This document shows positions 6,269-12,503 of a DNA stretch of 12,503 nucleotides, in pieces. A model generated the notes under the pieces. It made no database searches. It saw only the letters and a program-made list of their open reading frames with translations, and had not been told where the DNA came from. The stretch is from Holosporaceae bacterium (GTDB lineage Bacteria > Pseudomonadota > Alphaproteobacteria > UBA3830): positions 1 to 12,503 of the forward strand of contig JAITDB010000001.1 of the NCBI GenBank assembly GCA_031282785.1, read 5' to 3'. Within the stretch, counting starts at the first letter, position 1, and every line of letters starts with the position of its first letter. Both the position numbers and the translations under genes were made by a program.

Positions 6269-6289
6269 ATTTACATTTTTCTGTATGTT
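6261..6289 (+). promoter_or_regulatory. possible rimP-operon promoter using the repeat as -35
   Basis: TTGCAT (6261-6266), inside the right repeat arm, is followed after exactly 17 bp by TATGTT (6284-6289), 16 bases before the rimP ATG. Each box is a partial consensus match (3 and 4 of 6). IS termini supplying -35 boxes are a known effect, for example in the IS6 family. This is a plausible start for rimP-nusA-infB-rbfA but unproven. The ribosome-binding site AGGA is at 6294-6297. Confidence 0.3.
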
Positions 6290-6305
6290 GGTCAGGATTC
6301 GTACA

Positions 6306-6800
6306 ATGAAAGAAAGAGATTTGTCGTTAAATGCTAGAATAATTGCGGCCACGGATGCTCCTCTCGCAGACAGAGGATACGAACTCGTGCAGTTGCGGAT
6401 AGTGTCCGGCCCTGTGACATCGGTGGATATTGATATAGATCGTTTGGACGGCGCTCCGGTGTCTGTCGACGATTGCGTTGCCGCAAGTCGCATCATTTCT
6501 GCGATTTTTGATGTGGAAGATTTTATAAATGGTAAGTATAATTTAAATGTTAGCTCTCCGGGAGAATATCGCCCCATTCAGAAACTGGATGATTTTCCGC
6601 GTTTCTACGGAAGAGAAGCAAAATTGGAGTTGAACTCCCCAATAAATAATAGGAAAAAAATCGTAGGAAAATTATTAAGGATTGAACAAAATTCCGCTGA
6701 TACGGTTGTCTATCTGAAAGTTTGGTGCGATACTGATGGCGACGAAATTGCTGTTCCCTATCGTAGTATAAAAAAAATAACGGTTAGAAGAGTTTTTTGA
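6306..6800 (+). CDS. rimP: ribosome maturation factor RimP
   Basis: RimP assists late maturation of the 30S subunit. The 164-residue product fits the family (about 150-180). The N-terminal alpha/beta domain contains LADRGYELVQLRI and the beta strand VDIDIDR, then VSVDDCVAASRIISAIFDVED, with the YNLNVSSPGEYRPI segment where the family has a LEVSSPGxxRP motif. A C-terminal SH3-like barrel follows (EIAVPYRSIKKITV). The frame stays open upstream to an ATG at 6087, but those 73 residues have no RimP character and cross the repeats. The ATG at 6306, with AGGA at 6294-6297, places the start where the family begins. nusA follows after 28 bases. Confidence 0.92.
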   Translation: MKERDLSLNARIIAATDAPLADRGYELVQLRIVSGPVTSVDIDIDRLDGAPVSVDDCVAASRIISAIFDVEDFINGKYNLNVSSPGEYRPIQKLDDFPRFYGREAKLELNSPINNRKKIVGKLLRIEQNSADTVVYLKVWCDTDGDEIAVPYRSIKKITVRRVF

Positions 6801-6828
6801 AATGGATTTAATTAAGGATATTTAGAAT

Positions 6829-8337
6829 ATGTCAACGGCATTATGGACTGATTCTCGCTTTTACGGACCGGAATTATTACAAATTTCCGACGCAGTTGCT
6901 CGAGAAAAAGGATTAGAAAAAGAAAAAATTTTAGAGGCCATGGAAAGTGCTATTCAAAAAGCGGCACGGTCGAAATATGGTCATGAACACGATATAAGAG
7001 TCAGTATAGACCGCAAAAGCGGTGAAGTTTCCATTTTAAAATGTCTGACAGTGAAAGAAGAAGTAGAAAACGAATTTCTGGAAATTTCCCTGGAGGACGC
7101 TCAAAAAATAGACGAAAATGTAACGGTAGACAGCGTGTTATCGTCCAGATTACCGCCGATAAATTTTGGTAGAGTCGCAGCGCAGGTCGGTCGTCAAATT
7201 ATCACCCAAAAAATTCGCGAGGCCGAAAGAGAAAAGCAATATGACGAATTTATTGGAAGAGTCGGAGAAATAATCAGTGGAGTCGTGAAAAGAGCGGAGT
7301 ATAATTCCGTTACTCTAGATATAGGAAGGACCGAGGCCATTATAAAAAAGGATCAGCTCATTCCCAAGGAAAATTTCCGAGTCGGAGATAGAGTGCGTGC
7401 CTATATCGCAGATGTTTCCCGCGAAACCAATGGCCCTCAGATATTTTTATCCAGAACGCACCCGCAGTTCTTAGCAAAATTATTCTGGCAGGAAGTTTCG
7501 GAAATTTACGATGGAGTAATCGAGATAAAATCCGTTGCTCGAGATCCTGGCAGCAGAGCAAAAATCGCTGTCTACACCGCCGATTCCAGCATCGATCCCA
7601 TTGGAGCCTGCGTTGGCATTCGCGGAAGTCGAGTCCAGAACATCATACAGGAGCTGCAGGGAGAAAAAATCGACATTGTTCTCTGGTCAGATGATCCGGC
7701 AACCTTTGCCGTGAATGCATTGGCGCCGGCAGAGGTCTCCAAAGTGGTCATGGACGAAGAAAATAGAAAATTCGAAGTGCTCGCTCCAGATAATCAGCTG
7801 AGCCTGGCCATCGGAAGGCGAGGACAAAATGTTCGGCTGGCGTCTCAACTTATTGGATGGAATGTAACCGTCGTTTCCGAAACAGAAGCGACAGAAAAAA
7901 GAAATCAGGAATATCATCAGCAATCTAAAGTATTTATGGATATCCTGGATTGCGACGAAGTGATAGCCTATCTGCTGGTTACCGAAGGATTTTCCGAAAT
8001 CGAAGAGTTGGCCTGTATTACCAAGGAAGAACTGGCATCTATCGAAGGCTTCGACGAAAATTTGGCAGACGAACTCATTTCCCGAGCTAAAAATTATTTG
8101 GTTGAACAAGAAAAAGAAGTGTCCCAAAAAATAAAAAAACTCAAAATTGATAAAAAAATAATAGCAATCGGCTTATTGTCTGATAAAATGCTGCTGCAAC
8201 TGGCGGCCAAAAATATACTGAAACTAGACGATCTTGCCGATTTGAGTGCTGATGAACTGGTGGAGATTGTGCCGGATCTTGACAAAGATATCGCCAACGA
8301 GGTTATCATGAAAGCCAGAGAGCATTGGTTTAAATAG
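6829..8337 (+). CDS. nusA: transcription termination/antitermination factor NusA
   Basis: NusA binds RNA polymerase and nascent RNA, modulating pausing, termination and rRNA antitermination. The 502-residue protein shows the full order: an N-terminal polymerase-binding domain (ELLQISDAVAREKGLEKEKI near residue 15, IQKAARSKYG near 42); an S1 domain at about 135-200 (GEIISGVVKRAEYNSVTLDIG); KH1 with DPIGACVGIRGSRVQNI near 255-272; KH2 with LSLAIGRRGQNVRLA near 325-339; and two C-terminal acidic/helix-hairpin-helix repeats at about 370-425 and 440-500. Those two repeats are the proteobacterial form. The ribosome-binding site AAGGA (6814-6818) is 10 bases before the ATG. The usual ylxR gene between nusA and infB is absent; infB begins 23 bases after the stop. 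Confidence 0.96.
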   Translation: MSTALWTDSRFYGPELLQISDAVAREKGLEKEKILEAMESAIQKAARSKYGHEHDIRVSIDRKSGEVSILKCLTVKEEVENEFLEISLEDAQKIDENVTVDSVLSSRLPPINFGRVAAQVGRQIITQKIREAEREKQYDEFIGRVGEIISGVVKRAEYNSVTLDIGRTEAIIKKDQLIPKENFRVGDRVRAYIADVSRETNGPQIFLSRTHPQFLAKLFWQEVSEIYDGVIEIKSVARDPGSRAKIAVYTADSSIDPIGACVGIRGSRVQNIIQELQGEKIDIVLWSDDPATFAVNALAPAEVSKVVMDEENRKFEVLAPDNQLSLAIGRRGQNVRLASQLIGWNVTVVSETEATEKRNQEYHQQSKVFMDILDCDEVIAYLLVTEGFSEIEELACITKEELASIEGFDENLADELISRAKNYLVEQEKEVSQKIKKLKIDKKIIAIGLLSDKMLLQLAAKNILKLDDLADLSADELVEIVPDLDKDIANEVIMKAREHWFK

Positions 8338-8360
8338 GAAAATGGCGGGAGATAATTCAT

Positions 8361-10898
8361 ATGGCAGAGCAAAAAAAAGGCACGTTGAGTCTATCTCGTA
8401 CGGCAGATGTCAAAAACAAAGCCAGCGATTTCAACGGCAAAGTCAGACAAAGTTTTTCGCACGGGAAATCCAAGGTTGTTACAGTTGAAGTCAAGAAGAA
8501 GCGCAGTGCAGCGTCTTCGGGGTCTGCATCGACCAGTGCCAAGCCGTATAAGAGTGGAAATTTAACAAATGAAGAACTTGAGACCCGCATAAAGGTCGTG
8601 CAGGAAGCCATAAAAGAAGAAAAAGAACAGGCAGAGCGGCACAAACAGGAGCAGGAACGTCTGCAGGAAGAAGAGAAATTAAGAAAAGAAGAGTTGCTAA
8701 AAGCACAATTGGCTGAAGAGCAGAGTAAATTAGCATTGAAAGCAAAGCCTCCTGTAACGACAGAAAAAGAAACAGTCGAAGACATTTCCAGTAAAAGCGA
8801 AATAGCAGAAAGTAAAGCATCTGTTGTGTCCAAAGAAAGCAAAGAGTCCACAACGCACGGAAGGCAGATATTGCATCCTCATAAGAATATCAAGCATTCT
8901 TCTTCCACTACCAATGAGGAGGACGATAGTCTGTCGCAAAAATCTGGTGTTGCAAAAAAGTCTCTAGTGGTAAAAAAAGATATTCGGGAATTAAAGGGAA
9001 AGTATACGAGCGGTTCCGGCCGTGTTTCTATCCACAATGCCTTTGACGAAGAGGAAGGTGGCCGCAGGCGTTCTCTTTCATCTATTAAGAGAGCTCAGCA
9101 GAAAAATAAATTTCAGCACAAGAGCATCAAGGATCAAAAAGTAATTCGGGAAGTTATTTTGCCCGAGACCATAAGTGTTCAAGAGCTATCCAATCGTATG
9201 GCGGTTCGTACAGGAGAAGTGGTGAAGGCGCTCATGAAGCTCGGCGTAATGGCCACGGCCAACCAAATCATAGACGCCGATACTGCCGAATTGCTTATCA
9301 TCGATTTCGGTCACAAGGTAAAAAGAGTGAGCGAAAGCGATGTGGAAATTGGCATGAAATTAAATGATAGCAATGAAGACTTGATGCATCGTCCTCCGGT
9401 GGTGACCATAATGGGACACGTGGATCATGGAAAGACGTCGCTCCTGGATGCGCTGCGGAAAACAGACGTCGCTCTTCGAGAAGCTGGCGGTATTACCCAA
9501 TGCATTGGAGCCTATCAGGTTAATCTCGGAGACGGTCGTCGCATAACGTTTATTGATACGCCGGGACACGCAGCATTCACGGAAATGAGATCGCGCGGAG
9601 CCAATGTCACTGACGTCGTGGTGCTCGTGGTGGCTGCCGACGATAGCGTGAAGGATCAAACTGTCGAAGCAATAAACCATGCCAAAGCAGCTGGTGCGCC
9701 TATCATTGTGGCCATCAATAAAATGGACAAACACGGTGCTAATCCAGATAAAGTGAGAAAAGCTCTGCTGAATCATGAGGTGGTGGTAGAATCCTATGGC
9801 GGCGACGTCATGGACGTAGAGATTTCTGCCAAAACCGCTCTTAATCTCGATAAATTAGAGGAAATAATTTTGCTGCAGGCGGAAATGTTGGAGCTCAAAG
9901 CAAATCCCAATCGTTCGGCAGAAGGCGTTGTCATAGAATCGCGGGTCGAAAAAGGTCAGGGCCCCGTTGCTACCATCCTGATACAAAAAGGAACTCTGAA
10001 AATAGGAGATATTTTCGTCTCCGGCAGTGTTTTCGGACGTGTGAAAGCCATAAAAAATTATCGCAACGAGATTCTCCGAGAATTAACTCCGGGAACTCCG
10101 GGAGAAGTGGTCGGATTCAATGGCAATACCGTTCCAGGAGACGATTTCGTGGTCGTCGGTGACGAAAATAAAGCAAGAGAAATCTCCGGCTATCGGGATA
10201 GAAAAAAAAGAGAACAATCCTGGGTAGTTTCTTCCCGTGGCAGTGTCGAACAGATGTTCTCCAAGCTCGAAACAGACGAAAAACTGCGCATGCTATCGAT
10301 TATAGTCAAAGCCGACGTACAGGGATCCTCCGAAGCCATTTGTTCCAGTCTGCAAAAATTGTCCACAGACGAAGTAGCAGTCAAGGTCCTCCATTCCGGC
10401 ATCGGAGAAATTACAGAAAGTGACGTCTCCTTGGCAAGAGCGTCTAATGCGCTGATCCTGGGATTCAACGTGCGAGCCAATATGCAAGCTCGCGACCAAA
10501 TCGCACGAGATCGACTGCAAGTAAAATATTATTCCATAATATACGACCTTATCGATGACATAAAAGCGCTTCTTTCCGGTATGCTGTCGCCGGATATCAA
10601 GGAAAATGTCCTGGGAGCAGCCGAAGTAAGACGTACCTTCGATGTGTCGAAACTTGGTCGCATAGCCGGATGCTTCGTGCAAGATGGCATAATTAAACGT
10701 AACGCTAAAGCTCGACTAATCAGAAATGGCATCGTCGTGCATTCCGGAGATATAAAATCCGTAAAAAGAATGAAAGACGACGTCAAAGAAGTAAGATCCG
10801 GATTCGAATGCGGCATATCTATCGAAAATTACAACGATATACATGTTGGTGACATTATAGAATGTTTCGAACTGGAGGAAGTTGCTCGTCAACTTTAA
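8361..10898 (+). CDS. infB: translation initiation factor IF-2
   Basis: IF-2 is the GTPase that brings initiator fMet-tRNA to the 30S subunit and promotes subunit joining. The 845-residue sequence begins with a long low-complexity, basic region and a Glu/Lys/Gln-rich coiled coil at about 70-125. An IF2_N module follows at about 262-310 (VILPETISVQELSNRM). The GTPase domain has G1 GHVDHGKT (352-359), G2 GGITQCIGAY, G3 DTPGH (399-403), G4 NKMD (453-456) and G5 SAK (489-491). The beta-barrel domain II (NRSAEGVVIESRVEKGQG), domain III and the C-terminal fMet-tRNA-binding domain (GIISIENYNDI-type ending, FECGISIENYNDIHVGD) complete it. GGGAG at 8347-8351 sits 9 bases before the ATG. The nusA-infB-rbfA order is typical. 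Confidence 0.97.
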   Translation: MAEQKKGTLSLSRTADVKNKASDFNGKVRQSFSHGKSKVVTVEVKKKRSAASSGSASTSAKPYKSGNLTNEELETRIKVVQEAIKEEKEQAERHKQEQERLQEEEKLRKEELLKAQLAEEQSKLALKAKPPVTTEKETVEDISSKSEIAESKASVVSKESKESTTHGRQILHPHKNIKHSSSTTNEEDDSLSQKSGVAKKSLVVKKDIRELKGKYTSGSGRVSIHNAFDEEEGGRRRSLSSIKRAQQKNKFQHKSIKDQKVIREVILPETISVQELSNRMAVRTGEVVKALMKLGVMATANQIIDADTAELLIIDFGHKVKRVSESDVEIGMKLNDSNEDLMHRPPVVTIMGHVDHGKTSLLDALRKTDVALREAGGITQCIGAYQVNLGDGRRITFIDTPGHAAFTEMRSRGANVTDVVVLVVAADDSVKDQTVEAINHAKAAGAPIIVAINKMDKHGANPDKVRKALLNHEVVVESYGGDVMDVEISAKTALNLDKLEEIILLQAEMLELKANPNRSAEGVVIESRVEKGQGPVATILIQKGTLKIGDIFVSGSVFGRVKAIKNYRNEILRELTPGTPGEVVGFNGNTVPGDDFVVVGDENKAREISGYRDRKKREQSWVVSSRGSVEQMFSKLETDEKLRMLSIIVKADVQGSSEAICSSLQKLSTDEVAVKVLHSGIGEITESDVSLARASNALILGFNVRANMQARDQIARDRLQVKYYSIIYDLIDDIKALLSGMLSPDIKENVLGAAEVRRTFDVSKLGRIAGCFVQDGIIKRNAKARLIRNGIVVHSGDIKSVKRMKDDVKEVRSGFECGISIENYNDIHVGDIIECFELEEVARQL

Positions 10899-10904
10899 AA
10901 GAAT

Positions 10905-11270
10905 ATGCTACAGAAAAAAAAATCTCGCCAACAACGAGTGGCTGCAGAAATAAAAAAAATATTGGCCGATTTTTTGCTCCGCTGCAATATTTTTGATGAA
11001 GATTCCAACGTGAGTCCCTCGCTGATATCCATAACAGACGTTGAAGTTAGCTCATGTCTGAGGCATGCTAAGCTCTTCGTTGTCTCACTTTCCCATAAAT
11101 TTTCCGGCGAAGAGTGTCTGCTGTTCCTGCAAAAACATTCTCCGAAATTGAGATATCATCTGGGGGCTAATGTGCGACTGAAATCTGTACCAGAACTGCA
11201 ATTTTTTTTGGATAATTCCTTCGAACAAGCAGAAAAAATTGAATCACTCCTGAAAACCATAATGCAATAG
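10905..11270 (+). CDS. rbfA: 30S ribosome-binding factor RbfA
   Basis: RbfA is a KH-fold protein that binds the 16S rRNA 5' helix region during 30S maturation and cold adaptation. The 121-residue sequence carries the family pattern: SRQQRVAAEIKKILADFL at the N-terminus, SLISITDVEVSSCLRHAKLF in the middle, and LRYHLGANVRLKSVPELQFF followed by the D-x-S (LDNSFEQAEKIESLL) ending. It starts 6 bases after the infB stop with only a weak A/G-rich leader, so its translation is likely coupled to infB. truB, the usual next gene, is missing. Confidence 0.93.
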   Translation: MLQKKKSRQQRVAAEIKKILADFLLRCNIFDEDSNVSPSLISITDVEVSSCLRHAKLFVVSLSHKFSGEECLLFLQKHSPKLRYHLGANVRLKSVPELQFFLDNSFEQAEKIESLLKTIMQ

Positions 11271-11432
11271 CTCTATTTCATCAACTGTGGATTTTGGACA
11301 ATATATAGTTGTTCTAAAAAAAATACAAAAAAGTAGTTGCAATATTTTTTGGGTATGCTAACCTATTGTCAGGAGAAGTTTTTTCATCCTACGATGTGTT
11401 TGCTCAGATTCGTCTAAGCTTTCATTTCGTTA

Positions 11433-11448
11433 TGCAGCTTCGGCTGCA
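11433..11448 (+). other. UUCG tetraloop hairpin
   Basis: TGCAGC (11433-11438) and GCTGCA (11443-11448) form a perfect 6-bp stem closed by C(TTCG)G, the exceptionally stable UUCG tetraloop when transcribed on this strand. It is followed by CTCCGTTTT, a weak T tract. It is best read as a structural part of an RNA or an upstream accessory hairpin to the terminator. Confidence 0.55.
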
Positions 11449-11472
11449 CTCCGTTTTAAATAACTATGACAA

Positions 11473-11517
11473 CACATTTTCCCGCAGCGTTAATAACGTT
11501 GCGGGGGTGTGCTTTTT
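11473..11517 (+). terminator. strong Rho-independent terminator
   Basis: CCCGCAGCGTT (11481-11491) and AACGTTGCGGG (11495-11505) form an 11-bp stem with one G-T wobble and a three-base AAT loop. The stem can extend through T-G pairs to CACA (11473-11476) with TGTG (11508-11511). C and five T follow (11513-11517). No matching T tract exists on the minus strand, so it ends plus-strand transcription: either the rbfA operon or an independent RNA. Confidence 0.8.
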
Positions 11518-11547
11518 CTCAAAAATCATTTTGTTAATTTTGCATTT

Positions 11548-11561
11548 TGATGCTAGCATCA
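11548..11561. repeat. 14-bp perfect palindrome upstream of argS
   Basis: TGATGCTAGCATCA is its own reverse complement. It lies 49 bases before the argS ATG and overlaps a possible promoter (TTGTTA at 11531-11536, 17 bp, TAGCAT at 11554-11559). The sequence CTAGCA is also directly repeated at 11553-11558 and 11562-11567. An operator is possible; the regulator is unknown. Confidence 0.4.
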
Positions 11562-11610
11562 CTAGCAAATATTTGTGAATAAGCTGTTTAGATAATTTAG
11601 GAATGCAGAT

Positions 11611-12503
11611 ATGAAAGAGGCTCTCTTCGTTCGTTACGCTAATATAATAAAGAATTTCGTTGATGCCGAGTACAGCGATTTGGTTTCAGTTGATCCTCCG
11701 AAAGATGTGTCTTTTGGAGATTTTTCGACGAACATCGCTATGGTTTTAGCAAAAAAAATCCATAAACCTCTGCTGGTTATTGCGAACGAGCTCTGTCGGC
11801 ATTTGCAGTCGCACGGAGATTTTGAGGATGTGAGCGTGAAATCTCCCGGCTTTATCAATTGGCGCATACCGAATAGAGTCCTGACCGAACACTGTCGGCG
11901 GATGCTTGCCAAGGATTTCGGGAAAATCGCCATTGGAGTCGGGCAACGTGTGAATATCGAATATGTATCTGCGAATCCGACTGGTCCTCTGCATGCAGGA
12001 CACGCACGTGGCGCCGTTTCCGGCGACGTTCTAGCGAATTTGTTGTCGTTTGTGGGCTACGACGTCACCAAGGAGTACTATATAAATGACGCAGGGAAAC
12101 AGGTGGAAATTTTAGCCAGATCGTTACGTCACAGATATCTAGAGCTGTTCCAAAAAGCAGATGGCGAGCTTCCAGATTGGGCCTATCCGGGAGAATATTT
12201 GATAGACACGGCTGAAAAATTAAAAAAAGCATTTGGCGATTCTTTTTTAAATAAAAACGAAGAGGAATGGCTGCCGTTTTTCAGAGAATTTGCCGTTGCA
12301 GACATGATGGACTGTATAAGAGCGGATCTTCAGGAGCTCGGCATTTGCCATGATATTTTTTCGTCGGAATTGAAGTACATAAATGATGGTGCAATTGAAA
12401 AGGCCATCGATTTTCTACGCTCCAAAGGACTGATTTACACAGGAGTACTAGATGTTCCCAAGGGGAAAGAACCCGACGATTGGGAAGCGCGGGAGCAATT
12501 ACT
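11611..12503 (+). CDS. argS: arginyl-tRNA synthetase, 3' end cut by window
   Basis: ArgS is a class I synthetase that charges tRNA-Arg and needs the tRNA to activate arginine. The frame opens at ATG 11611 and stays open for 297 codons to the window edge. An N-terminal Add-1 tRNA-binding domain occupies about the first 100 residues (VSFGDFSTNIAMVLAKK, VKSPGFINWRI). The catalytic core then begins with NIEYVSANPTGPLHAGHARG, holding the HIGH-type HAGH. Family segments GDVLANLLSFVGYDVTKEYY, INDAGKQVE and PDDWEAREQL follow. The missing part would be the second half of the catalytic core and the anticodon-binding domain (family about 550-600 residues). AGGA (11599-11602) is 8 bases before the ATG. 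Confidence 0.95.
   Translation, partial: MKEALFVRYANIIKNFVDAEYSDLVSVDPPKDVSFGDFSTNIAMVLAKKIHKPLLVIANELCRHLQSHGDFEDVSVKSPGFINWRIPNRVLTEHCRRMLAKDFGKIAIGVGQRVNIEYVSANPTGPLHAGHARGAVSGDVLANLLSFVGYDVTKEYYINDAGKQVEILARSLRHRYLELFQKADGELPDWAYPGEYLIDTAEKLKKAFGDSFLNKNEEEWLPFFREFAVADMMDCIRADLQELGICHDIFSSELKYINDGAIEKAIDFLRSKGLIYTGVLDVPKGKEPDDWEAREQL

Larger units (their letters stand above)
11360..11517 (+). ncRNA. candidate small noncoding RNA or long structured 3' UTR
   Basis: The plus strand from about 11360 to the T tract at 11513-11517 contains a UUCG-capped hairpin and ends in a strong terminator-like hairpin, the shape of a bacterial sRNA of about 150 nt. It lacks the signatures of tRNA, tmRNA, 4.5S/SRP RNA (no GGAAGCAGCC-type loop), RNase P or 6S RNA that I would expect to notice. 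The 5' end is a guess. It could equally be the 3' UTR of the rimP-nusA-infB-rbfA mRNA. Confidence 0.28.
11271..11610. other. 340-bp rbfA-argS intergenic region, structured, no protein gene supported
   Basis: This gap is AT-rich at both ends and holds two ordered RNA-like structures in the middle (11433-11448 and 11473-11511) plus a palindrome near argS. A TTG-started frame of 70 codons (11366-11578) runs through it and through the terminator hairpin, without recognisable protein character. TTGCAA (11337-11342) and TATGCT (11354-11359) are promoter-like boxes, but the 11-bp spacing between them is wrong, so no promoter is asserted. Confidence 0.6.

Noticed and set aside
6087..6305. N-terminal extension of RimP by 73 residues to the upstream ATG at 6087
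   Set aside because: The stretch has no RimP similarity, crosses the palindrome and inverted repeats, and the ATG at 6306 has a good AGGA site exactly where the family begins.
8357..8851. Ser/Cys-rich minus-strand frame opposite the infB N-terminus
   Set aside because: It arises from the Lys/Glu-rich coiled-coil coding region of infB read backwards.
11401..11470. tRNA, 4.5S or tmRNA in the rbfA-argS gap
   Set aside because: I could not fit a cloverleaf, a T-loop GTTCRANYC, the SRP GGAAGCAGC loop or a tmRNA tag reading frame on either strand.
11366..11578. 70-codon TTG-started frame in the rbfA-argS gap
   Set aside because: It reads straight through the UUCG hairpin and the terminator, has no sensible ribosome-binding site or family similarity, and is best explained as chance.
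1..12503. CRISPR, defence, toxin-antitoxin or phage system
   Set aside because: No repeat-spacer pattern, no paired small toxin and antitoxin genes, and no phage-type proteins; all sizeable genes are housekeeping or transport.

Overview
This AT-rich window reads as a chromosomal housekeeping segment of an alphaproteobacterium. The evidence is a GapR-type (DUF2312) nucleoid protein, a prs-rplY-pth cluster, and a NusA with extra C-terminal acidic repeats next to infB and rbfA. The low GC, short regulatory gaps, divergent enzyme sequences and several expected neighbours missing (ychF after pth, ylxR between nusA and infB, truB after rbfA) suggest a host-associated or reduced lineage, perhaps Holosporales- or Rickettsiales-like. 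That placement is inference; no species marker is visible.

Layout. Bases 176-2515 hold a two-gene minus-strand unit: an MFS transporter followed by prfB (release factor 2), joined by an ATGA overlap. prfB carries a complete programmed +1 frameshift site, so the real protein starts at 1280 and is about 367 residues long. A 293-bp divergent gap with four short perfect inverted repeats separates this unit from a plus-strand run: gapR, pgeF, prs, rplY and pth (2809-6036). pgeF and prs both keep the family fold signatures but differ at usually conserved active-site positions.

The pth-rimP junction (6037-6305) is the most scar-like part. It holds a 26-codon candidate small ORF overlapping the pth end, a 61-nt imperfect palindrome with 12-bp perfect outer arms, and a pair of outward-facing 11-bp inverted repeats. 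One of those repeats resembles the tip of an IS5/IS903-group insertion sequence and could supply a -35 box for the next operon.

Bases 6306-11270 are the classical ribosome/transcription operon rimP-nusA-infB-rbfA: 30S maturation, transcription elongation and antitermination, and translation initiation. The 340-bp gap that follows contains a UUCG-capped hairpin, a long GC-rich hairpin with a T tract (the best terminator in the window) and a 14-bp perfect palindrome. It may contain a small noncoding RNA. argS (arginyl-tRNA synthetase) starts at 11611 and runs off the window end.

I found no defence island, CRISPR, phage module or clearly new multi-gene system. The points worth a second look are the recoding site, the two divergent enzymes, and the two structured intergenic regions.
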